Positions 1 to 4,848 of a stretch of 9,117 nt of DNA are shown piece by piece (positions within the stretch are counted from its first letter, which is position 1; each line of letters opens with the position of its first letter). The stretch is from contig CADBTO010000087.1 of assembly GCA_902797565.1 (NCBI GenBank), positions 1 to 9,117 of the forward strand. The letters run 5' to 3'. The stretch comes from an uncultured Lachnospiraceae bacterium (lineage in GTDB: Bacteria; Bacillota; Clostridia; Lachnospirales; Lachnospiraceae). The notes below the pieces were generated by a model. The model ran no database searches and was not told the origin of the DNA. It saw nothing but the letters and a program-made list of their open reading frames with translations. A program made the translations under genes and the position numbers.

Positions 1-72
1 AGCGTGGATGGTGGAGCCTGTGGGTGGTTGGGGGTGCGTGGAAAAGGTGTTAGGGAGTGCTAATGATGGGGC
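1..72. other. Left window edge, no assignable gene
   Basis: This short G-rich stretch precedes the ispE promoter. In the frame starting at base 1 it is open until a TAA at 61-63, so it could hold the last codons of an upstream plus-strand gene, but the other forward frames are also open and nothing recognisable is encoded. No clear terminator hairpin is present. I leave it unassigned. Confidence 0.4.
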
Positions 73-101
73 TTGCTTTTTCATGGATTGTATGCTAAGA
101 T
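73..101 (+). promoter_or_regulatory. Sigma-A type promoter of ispE (extended -10)
   Basis: TTGCTT (73-78) is followed after exactly 17 bases by TAAGAT (96-101). TG at 93-94 with one intervening base makes an extended -10. Transcription would begin near 108, giving a leader of about 34 bases before the ATG at 142. This placement argues against the in-frame TTG at 73 and ATG at 100 as starts, because both would lie upstream of the transcript start. Assigned by pattern only. Confidence 0.55.
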
Positions 102-141
102 GTATTTTGTATACAAGTTCCGTGACAGGAGAGCAAAGGAT

Positions 142-1065
142 ATGGACGGGAAGCAGGTTTTAGAAAAAGGATACGCAAAGATCAACCTGGCGCTTGATGT
201 GCTTGGGAAGCGGGAAGATGGCTACCACGAAGTGGATATGGTCATGCAGACTGTGTCCCTTTGCGATGATGTGCTGATTGAACAGCGGGATGGTGAAGCG
301 GACTGCCTTTCAATTGCATATGAAGATGACCGGCTGGCGGCGCTGATGGGGGCGGATTCAGAGAATCTTTGCTTGAAAGCGGCAGAAGCATACCGGAACG
401 CGGCCGGGACAGGTGGTGGATACAAAATTCATCTAAAAAAAAGGATTCCAGTGGCTGCCGGGCTTGCCGGCGGAAGTGCAGACGCCGCGGCAGTGCTGCG
501 GGGAATGAACCGGCTGCATGGAGGGATTTTTTCCATGGAACAGCTGGAAGAGATCGCTCTGGGGCTTGGCGCGGACGTGCCCTATTGCATCCGGGGAGGG
601 ACTGTGCGATGCCGCGGGATTGGCGAGCAGATGGAGCGGCTGCCGGATCTGCCGGGATTCTGGGTTGTTCTGGCGAAACCGGGGGCGGGGCTTTCCACAA
701 AGGAGATTTATGCGGCGATCGACCATGGAACGTCTTCTTTTGGTGGGAATATCGACGAAATGGTGGAGGGAATCCGGCTTCTTGATGGTGGATTTGATAA
801 AGATGGCGAGGGTCGGATTTGGAAAAATGTGAAAAATATCATGGAGATGATATCTGCCGGCAGGATTCAAGAAATTGCTTTGCTATCGAATCAGATGCGT
901 ATGGAAGGTGCCAAGGCTGCGGCAATGTCCGGCAGTGGGTCAACGGTATTTGGTATTTTTCCGGATGAAGCGGCGGCGCGGCAGGCAGCGGAGCATTTCC
1001 GGCAGGATCCTGTCGGAACGACGACGGTTTTTGTGGTACAGATGATCGGCGGCCGGAAGGCGTGA
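142..1065 (+). CDS. ispE: 4-diphosphocytidyl-2-C-methyl-D-erythritol kinase
   Basis: This cytoplasmic GHMP-family kinase phosphorylates the 2-hydroxyl of CDP-methylerythritol with ATP in the non-mevalonate (MEP) pathway to isopentenyl diphosphate. The protein is 307 residues, slightly above the usual length of about 280-290. Visible motifs are the N-terminal AKINL (Lys13, Asn15), the glycine-rich ATP loop GLAGGSADAAA (107-117), GADVP with the expected catalytic Asp at 145, a LSTKEIY segment near 184-190, and the C-terminal SGSGSTVFG at about 263-271. The ATG at 142 is chosen because AGGAG at 127-131 lies 10 bases upstream and the protein then begins just before the first conserved motif. The reading frame extends further upstream, but the promoter overlaps that part. 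It is first in a likely operon with a GntR regulator 63 bases downstream. Family identification is very secure. Confidence 0.95.
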   Translation: MDGKQVLEKGYAKINLALDVLGKREDGYHEVDMVMQTVSLCDDVLIEQRDGEADCLSIAYEDDRLAALMGADSENLCLKAAEAYRNAAGTGGGYKIHLKKRIPVAAGLAGGSADAAAVLRGMNRLHGGIFSMEQLEEIALGLGADVPYCIRGGTVRCRGIGEQMERLPDLPGFWVVLAKPGAGLSTKEIYAAIDHGTSSFGGNIDEMVEGIRLLDGGFDKDGEGRIWKNVKNIMEMISAGRIQEIALLSNQMRMEGAKAAAMSGSGSTVFGIFPDEAAARQAAEHFRQDPVGTTTVFVVQMIGGRKA

Positions 1066-1128
1066 GAACGGGTTCATACAGGATTCATGCGGTGAATTGG
1101 CGGCAGAAATAAAAGGGGGACAGGGCGG

Positions 1129-1833
1129 ATGAGTGGGACGAACAGGTCGAACGGAATGATGAATGAAATTGAAGCGTTTATGCCGTTGCGGGATGTGGTC
1201 TTTTATACCCTGCGGGACGCGATCCTGAAGGGGGAGATGGCGCCGGGGGAGCGCTTGATGGAGATCCATCTTGCAAACAAGCTGGGCGTGTCGCGGACGC
1301 CGATCCGGGAGGCGATCCGGATGCTGGAGAAAGAAGGGCTCGCTGTGACCATTCCCCGGCGTGGGGCGCAGGTAGCGAAAATGACGGAAAAGGATCTGGA
1401 AGATGTGCTGGAAGTCCGGGATGCGCTGGATGGGCTGGCAGTGGAGAACGCATGTTCGCGGATGACGGAAGGGGATTTTGAACGCCTGCGGGATGCGATG
1501 AGAGAGTTTAAGGAAGCTACAACCAGTGGCGATGTGCGTGCTACGGTCGAGGCGGATGAGGTGTTCCATCAGGTGATCTACGAGGCGGCGCATAATCCCA
1601 AGCTGCTGAGTATGATCAAGGATCTTAAGGAACAGATGTACCGTTACCGGTATGAGTACATTAAGGATAATACCGTGTACCCGCAGCTGGTGGAAGAACA
1701 CGAGAAGATCCTGGAGGGGCTGCAGAAGCAGGATGTGACGTTTGTCCGGGATATTATGCATACCCACCTGATGAACCAGATCGATGCTGTCCGTGCGGTG
1801 ATCCGGAGGCAGAACGAGGAGGAGGGTGAATGA
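1129..1833 (+). CDS. GntR-family transcriptional regulator, FCD (FadR-like) subfamily
   Basis: This 234-residue DNA-binding regulator has an N-terminal winged helix-turn-helix (about 20-88). The recognition region LANKLGVSRTPIREAIRMLE (48-67) is typical of GntR proteins. The all-helical FCD ligand domain follows (about 90-225). Asp143 and His147 (in DEVFH), His191 and His213 sit where FCD proteins carry their metal-binding Asp and three His, so a metal-assisted small carboxylate ligand is plausible. The start is supported by GGGGGA at 1115-1120, 8 bases upstream. The stop codon overlaps the next gene's start (ATGA, 1830-1833), suggesting translational coupling. The ligand and targets cannot be read from sequence. 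FCD members usually control carbon or organic-acid metabolism, and I see no catabolic gene alongside, so its link to ispE may be positional only. Confidence 0.93.
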   Translation: MSGTNRSNGMMNEIEAFMPLRDVVFYTLRDAILKGEMAPGERLMEIHLANKLGVSRTPIREAIRMLEKEGLAVTIPRRGAQVAKMTEKDLEDVLEVRDALDGLAVENACSRMTEGDFERLRDAMREFKEATTSGDVRATVEADEVFHQVIYEAAHNPKLLSMIKDLKEQMYRYRYEYIKDNTVYPQLVEEHEKILEGLQKQDVTFVRDIMHTHLMNQIDAVRAVIRRQNEEEGE

Positions 1834-2255
1834 CAGGGACAAATGTCCGGATGCAGATCCGGTATACACAGTCTGCTGGAGAAATGCAGGAGGAAGGCGT
1901 ATCAACGGTATCCGGGAAGTTTTCTAAAAGTGGAAATGATGTTTTTTTGCGATATAAGGAAACGGTTGAAGGCGTCTATGGCACTGTTTTGAACCGGATT
2001 TGCGTGAAGGATGGCTGTGTGGAGATGCGGCGCAGCGGCGGGATCCAGAGTGAGATGCGATTCCTGGCACAGGAGCAGACACCCTTTGTGCACCGGAGCG
2101 AAGTGGGGGAACTCAGTTTTGAAGTTTTGACACGGGAACTGGCGTTTTCGGAGGAGGAAGGGGGATTTTCCCTGCGGCTTTGCTATGCGTTGTTTGCCGG
2201 GGGTGCGCCGGTGAGTGAGAATACGGTGCAGATCGATGGGACCTGGGCTGAGTGA
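1830..2255 (+). CDS. DUF1934 (YwiB-like) beta-barrel protein
   Basis: This 141-residue protein has no signal peptide or membrane segment. The pattern of short beta strands, with FLRYKETVEGVYGTVLNRI near 39-57, then EMRRSGGIQSEMRFL, then QTPFVHRSEVGEL, matches the DUF1934/YwiB family. That family adopts a small calycin-like beta-barrel and has no firmly assigned biochemical role. The start ATG overlaps the GntR stop as ATGA, and a strong GAGGAGGG site lies just upstream (about 1817-1824), so it is translated from the same message as the regulator. It ends 21 bases before the shared terminator. The family call rests on pattern recall rather than a catalytic motif, so it is less certain than its neighbours. 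Confidence 0.75.
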   Translation: MTGTNVRMQIRYTQSAGEMQEEGVSTVSGKFSKSGNDVFLRYKETVEGVYGTVLNRICVKDGCVEMRRSGGIQSEMRFLAQEQTPFVHRSEVGELSFEVLTRELAFSEEEGGFSLRLCYALFAGGAPVSENTVQIDGTWAE

Positions 2256-2276
2256 AATGTTCTTTGCGATAAAAAG

Positions 2277-2304
2277 AAACAGGCGGGTGTAAACCCGTCT
2301 GTTT
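2277..2304. terminator. Bidirectional intrinsic terminator
   Basis: A 12-bp stem pairs AAACAGGCGGGT (2277-2288) with ACCCGTCTGTTT (2293-2304) around a GTAA loop, with one G-T wobble. On the plus strand the stem runs into TTTTT. On the minus strand the AAAAAGAAA at 2271-2279 supplies a T-rich tail. It lies between the convergent ends of the DUF1934 gene (stop 2255) and the minus-strand gene (stop 2311), so it can serve both. Confidence 0.88.
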
Positions 2305-2310
2305 TTGCGT

Positions 2311-2835
2311 TTATTTTGCGTTTTTCGCTTTTTTCTTCTGTTTTTCAGGCGCTTCGTCCGGCTTCTTGCTGTGTTCCTTGATGAAACGCGCTGCCCAGGC
2401 GCGGATGCCTTTCTTTTTCTTCTCCGCAGGTTTTTCGATCTTTCCGTGCAGCCCCTTGACGCTGACGATATAAAGTCCGCTGACCTGTGCTTTGACTTCC
2501 CGTTTCAGCGGGATGATCTCGAAGACTTCCTCATCTGCGATGAAACTCATGATCTGCGGGCCAACCTTTGCCTTGACGATCGGGAGTTTCGCGCGTTTGG
2601 AATACCAGGGTGCGGTGGAGACGACGGCATCCGGGAGGCCGGACTCTGTGAGGCGCAGCCGTTTTTTGTCAATGACCAGCATCGTGACAGGCTGCTTGGC
2701 GGCCTGGATCTTCTCCTGCTGCTCTTCCTGTTTTTTCTGTGCCTTTTTGCCGAGGATGGTCAGGACGACGAGCGCGGCAATCATCAGTGCCAGAATGACC
2801 AGAAGGACGATGGTGACAGTTGAAATCAAATACAT
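2311..2835 (-). CDS. Single-span membrane protein of unknown function
   Basis: This 174-residue protein was not recognised as a named family. Residues 2-28 form one strongly hydrophobic helix rich in V, I and L, followed at once by a charged Lys/Gln/Glu stretch (29-48) that could be coiled coil. A compact mixed core (about 49-132) holds TMLVIDKKRLRLTESGLPDA and FIADEEVFEIIPLKREVKA. The tail (133-174) is very rich in Lys and Arg. The positive-inside rule suggests the core and tail face the cytoplasm, where the basic tail could contact nucleic acid or acidic lipids. The start at 2835 is chosen because AAGGAG lies 8-9 bases upstream on the minus strand and the helix begins there. The frame stays open for 71 codons further upstream, but that part overlaps the promoter. 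The gene stands alone between its own promoter and the shared terminator. Confidence 0.82.
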   Translation of the reverse strand: MYLISTVTIVLLVILALMIAALVVLTILGKKAQKKQEEQQEKIQAAKQPVTMLVIDKKRLRLTESGLPDAVVSTAPWYSKRAKLPIVKAKVGPQIMSFIADEEVFEIIPLKREVKAQVSGLYIVSVKGLHGKIEKPAEKKKKGIRAWAARFIKEHSKKPDEAPEKQKKKAKNAK

Positions 2836-2877
2836 AATGGATACTCCTTTTTTGCATGTGGGTGTGACGGTAGACAC

Positions 2878-2906
2878 AGTATAACATTCTACAATGTAAA
2901 AAGCAA
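2878..2906 (-). promoter_or_regulatory. Promoter of the minus-strand membrane-protein gene
   Basis: On the minus strand TTGCTT (2906-2901) is followed after 17 bases by TATACT (2883-2878), with an upstream TGT giving an extended -10. The -35 hexamer and spacing are identical to those proposed for ispE. Transcription would begin near 2871, giving a leader of about 36 bases. Confidence 0.6.
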
Positions 2907-2936
2907 ACAAAATGAACAGAAAATGCGGGACAAAAA

Positions 2937-2975
2937 CGTGTAAAAACACGAAATGTTGTTTTTCTGCGGAAAAAC
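2937..2975. promoter_or_regulatory. Two perfect dyads between divergent promoters
   Basis: CGTGT-AAAA-ACACG (2937-2950) and GTTTTTC-TGCG-GAAAAAC (2958-2975) are perfect inverted repeats, with 5- and 7-base arms, 7 bases apart. They lie in the A/T-rich gap between the minus-strand promoter (2878-2906) and the plus-strand promoter (2989-3017), upstream of both. They could be operator sites shared by the divergent genes, or chance dyads in A/T-rich DNA. No protein can be assigned. Confidence 0.35.
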
Positions 2976-2988
2976 GGGAAAAAGTGGA

Positions 2989-3017
2989 TAGGCAAACGGG
3001 GCTTTGTATGCTAAAAT
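2989..3017 (+). promoter_or_regulatory. Promoter of the foldase lipoprotein gene (extended -10)
   Basis: TAAAAT (3012-3017) carries TG one base upstream (3009-3010), making an extended -10. TAGGCA at 2989-2994 is a 17-base-spaced, 4-of-6 match to the -35 consensus. The core TTGTATGCTAAAATG is nearly identical to TTGTATGCTAAGATG in front of ispE. Transcription would begin near 3024. Confidence 0.5.
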
Positions 3018-3025
3018 GGCACGTC

Positions 3026-3043
3026 GGGGCAGCAAGATGCCCC
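3026..3043 (+). promoter_or_regulatory. 5'-terminal stem-loop upstream of the foldase RBS
   Basis: GGGGCA (3026-3031) and TGCCCC (3038-3043) form a perfect 6-bp GC-rich stem with a 6-base loop, starting about 2 bases after the predicted transcript start and ending 5 bases before the GGAGG site (3049-3053). A stem at the extreme 5' end commonly protects mRNA from decay. That role is inferred here. Confidence 0.45.
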
Positions 3044-3060
3044 AGCATGGAGGTTATATC

Positions 3061-4395
3061 ATGATGAAGAAGAGAGTTTTGGCAGTAATGCTTTCCGCAG
3101 CGATGGCACTTGCTCTTCCCGCGTGCAGCGGCACGGCAGACAGTAATGGTACAGGGAAGGAGCAGGCTTCGACGGAGAAGGGGAACGGAGAAGATACGGA
3201 AAAGGATGACGCGTCCGGGGAGAAAGAATCCGGAGATGATACTTCTGAGAAGAAAGAATCCGGTGATGACGCGTCCGGGGAGAAAGAGTCCGGGGATGAT
3301 GCATCCGGGGAAAAAGAATCCGGTGATGACGCCGTGGGGCTTTCTGACTGCAGCGCGAAGATCACGGATTATGTGGAACTGGGGGAGTATGACAAGGTGA
3401 AGATCAAACTGGAGAACACCTATAGTACGACGCCGGAGGCCGTGAAAAAGTACATCAACGAAACCCTGATTACGGACACGATGTATGTGAAAGACGCATC
3501 GAAAAAGAAGGTGGAGAAGGACAGCATTGTCAATGTGGACTATGTCGGGAAAAAAGACGGAAAGGCGTTTGACGGCGGAAGTGCGGAAAATGTGACGCTG
3601 GATGTGAAGAATAATTGCAACGCCGGCGGCGGTACCAGCTATATCAAGGGATTTACCAAGGGGCTGGCTGGCGCGAAGGTGGGCAAGAAGGTGGACTGCA
3701 AGGTGAAGTTCCCGGATGATTATGGGAACGAAGAACTGAACGGGCAGAAAGTTACGTTTACATTTAAGATAAATTATATATGTAAACCTTTGAAATATGA
3801 TGATGATTCCTTGACGGTGGAGGACTATACGGCAAATTTCTCGGATTTTGACGGGGAGTCCGTGGATGACTTCTATAATTACGCGAAGTCCAAGCTGCGT
3901 GACGAGAATGACCGGAATAAAAATTCAGAAATCCAGGAGAAGGTTCTGGACACGGTTGTGAAGAACGCGAAGGTTACCGTTCCGAAGAGCGTTGTAGACG
4001 TTATGTACAAGGCGATGAAGAAGCAGTACGAAAAGCAGTATGAAAGCATGGGCATGCAGGATGCGAAGATGAAAGACATACTGAAACAGTACGGTATGAC
4101 AGTCAAAGAATTCAAGAAGACCTTGGAGGACCAGATCAAGGAGATTCTGGTGTTTACTGCTGTGGCGGAAGACCAGAAGATCGAGGCAGAGGGCGATGGA
4201 CTCACGAATTATCTTCAGAATTACCAGCAGAGCCTGGGTGTGGATTCTGAGGATGCGCTGTATGAAAATGACACGGTCAAGAACGGTGCGGAAGGCTACG
4301 GCATGGATCCGAAGGATTATATGAAGTTCAACTACCGGATGGCACGGGCTGTGAATTATTGTATCGAGAATGCTGTGGTGGAAAACGCAAAATAA
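3061..4395 (+). CDS. Lipoprotein with trigger-factor-type FKBP peptidyl-prolyl isomerase domain
   Basis: This 444-residue protein is probably an extracytoplasmic foldase. A lysine-led hydrophobic signal peptide ends in the lipobox LPAC, with Cys22 the likely lipidated residue. A low-complexity acidic linker follows (about 23-92), including four 10-residue repeats of the form ASGEKESGDD (51-90). An FKBP isomerase domain spans about 154-240, with VDYVGKKDGKAFDGG, YIKGFTKGLAGAKVGKK and a FPDDYGNEELNGQ segment, all typical of the middle domain of trigger factor. A helical charged region (about 265-377) resembles the trigger factor C-terminal chaperone arms. The N-terminal ribosome-binding domain is absent, as expected for an exported protein. 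The start at 3061 has GGAGG 7 bases upstream and sits at the signal peptide; in-frame upstream ATGs lack this. It probably helps fold proteins emerging from Sec, which fits secDF downstream. Not a housekeeping tig gene. Confidence 0.88.
   Translation: MMKKRVLAVMLSAAMALALPACSGTADSNGTGKEQASTEKGNGEDTEKDDASGEKESGDDTSEKKESGDDASGEKESGDDASGEKESGDDAVGLSDCSAKITDYVELGEYDKVKIKLENTYSTTPEAVKKYINETLITDTMYVKDASKKKVEKDSIVNVDYVGKKDGKAFDGGSAENVTLDVKNNCNAGGGTSYIKGFTKGLAGAKVGKKVDCKVKFPDDYGNEELNGQKVTFTFKINYICKPLKYDDDSLTVEDYTANFSDFDGESVDDFYNYAKSKLRDENDRNKNSEIQEKVLDTVVKNAKVTVPKSVVDVMYKAMKKQYEKQYESMGMQDAKMKDILKQYGMTVKEFKKTLEDQIKEILVFTAVAEDQKIEAEGDGLTNYLQNYQQSLGVDSEDALYENDTVKNGAEGYGMDPKDYMKFNYRMARAVNYCIENAVVENAK
3211..3330 (+). 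repeat. Four tandem 30-bp coding repeats in the lipoprotein linker
   Basis: Units at 3211-3240, 3241-3270, 3271-3300 and 3301-3330 encode ASGEKESGDD, TSEKKESGDD, ASGEKESGDD and ASGEKESGDD. The DNA copies have diverged mainly at third positions (agaatcc/agagtcc, ggagat/ggtgat), while unit 2 also changes amino acids. As 30 bp keeps the frame, copy number can change without breaking the gene. The encoded stretch is a flexible, acidic spacer holding the folding domain away from the membrane anchor. Confidence 0.9.
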
Positions 4396-4400
4396 CCGAG

Positions 4401-4419
4401 AGAAAGTGCTTTCTTTTTT
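4401..4419 (+). terminator. Possible weak terminator after the foldase gene
   Basis: AGAAAG (4401-4406) and CTTTCT (4409-4414) are complementary and run straight into TTTTT (4415-4419), 5 bases after the stop codon. The spacer is only 2 bases, so the innermost pairs must open, and the stem is A/T-rich and weak. Partial termination is plausible; a strong terminator is not. Confidence 0.35.
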
Positions 4420-4427
4420 GAAGGCAT

Positions 4428-4438
4428 TGTGTTAGAAT
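4428..4438 (+). promoter_or_regulatory. Possible extended -10 promoter of scfA
   Basis: TAGAAT (4433-4438) has TG one base upstream (4430-4431), again the extended -10 form seen elsewhere in the window. No good -35 is present at 16-18 bases. Transcription from here would start near 4445 and leave a leader of about 110 bases before scfA. Confidence 0.4.
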
Positions 4439-4450
4439 ATATGCGTTTTG

Positions 4451-4521
4451 TGCCGCCTGCAGAGGGCGGGGCAAGTCAGGAAGGCGGATCTTGCCGCCGG
4501 GCAGATGCCTGCGGCAGTTTT
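4451..4521 (+). promoter_or_regulatory. Structured scfA leader with competing stem-loops
   Basis: This GC-rich leader holds complementary segments that cannot all pair at once. CCGCC (4453-4457) pairs with GGCGG (4465-4469). GGCAAG (4470-4475) pairs with CTTGCC (4490-4495). TGCCGC (4492-4497) pairs with GCGGCA (4511-4516) around an inner GGGC/GCCT stem, and this last hairpin is followed by GTTTT (4517-4521), like a weak terminator. Bases 4492-4495 are shared by the second and third stems, so they exclude each other, as in attenuators and riboswitches. I recognise no known riboswitch class. The function is inference. Confidence 0.4.
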
Positions 4522-4555
4522 GCTGATGCAGTCTTATGTTGAAGGAGGTTTTGCC

Positions 4556-4696
4556 ATGAAACACATTAAGACTTTGAACACGAAACGGCTGAACAGTACC
4601 GTGAAGAAGGGCGGATGCGGCGAGTGCCAGACATCCTGCCAGTCGGCTTGCAAGACAAGCTGCACGGTCGGAAACCAGACCTGCGAGAAGAACTAA
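4556..4696 (+). CDS. scfA: Six-cysteine peptide SCIFF (RiPP precursor)
   Basis: This 46-residue peptide is the substrate of the radical SAM thioether maturase encoded next to it. It is recognised by the almost invariant start MKHIKTLNT and the tail CGECQTSCQSACKTSCTVGN, with six cysteines at 21, 24, 28, 32, 36 and 43. The N-terminal half is the leader recognised by the maturase, and the Cys-rich half is the core. In the characterised clostridial homologue, as I recall, the maturase links a Cys sulphur to a Thr alpha carbon between positions 32 and 37; Cys32 and Thr37 are both present at those numbers. Translation should be strong, with GAAGGAGG at 4541-4548 7 bases before the ATG. The biological role of the matured peptide in Clostridia is not settled. 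No transporter or leader peptidase gene is adjacent. Confidence 0.95.
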   Translation: MKHIKTLNTKRLNSTVKKGGCGECQTSCQSACKTSCTVGNQTCEKN

Positions 4697-4729
4697 GGGC
4701 TGTTTCGGGCTGCCAGCCTGCCGGACTTT

Positions 4730-4804
4730 GGGCCATATGGCCCGGGGACACGGGTGAAACGGCAGCGTTTCGTGCGCTATGGTGGCTGTATAAGCATAGC
4801 GCAC
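4730..4804 (+). promoter_or_regulatory. Three consecutive hairpins between scfA and scfB
   Basis: Three perfect inverted repeats follow each other in the gap between the scfA stop and the scfB start. They are GGGCC-ATAT-GGCCC (4730-4743), GAAACG-GCAG-CGTTTC (4756-4771) and GTGCGCTATG / CATAGCGCAC (4772-4781 and 4795-4804, 13-base loop). None runs into a clear T-tract, so classical termination is unlikely. A role in stabilising the scfA end of the message or lowering maturase expression relative to peptide is a reasonable inference. Confidence 0.6.
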
Positions 4805-4848
4805 GATTACTTAAAAGAAAATTCTATAGAAAATAGGGAGTGGATTTT

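Noticed and set aside
73..141. Longer ispE starting at TTG 73 or ATG 100
   Set aside because: These codons overlap the proposed promoter, lack a ribosome site, and add residues not found in the family.
940..1905. Long minus-strand open frame opposite ispE and the GntR gene
   Set aside because: It is His/Arg/Pro-rich, lies antisense to two clear families and has no recognisable domain; a shadow of biased codon use.
2836..3048. Upstream extension of the minus-strand membrane protein by 71 residues
   Set aside because: It would cross the gene's own promoter, and the AAGGAG site fits the internal start at 2835.
3211..3330. CRISPR-like array in the lipoprotein gene
   Set aside because: The 30-bp units are contiguous with no spacers and encode an in-frame decapeptide.
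4441..4542. 33-codon plus-strand frame from ATG 4441 ending just before the scfA ribosome site
   Set aside because: It has no ribosome site, and its ATG lies upstream of the predicted transcript start (about 4445). The bases are better explained as a structured leader.
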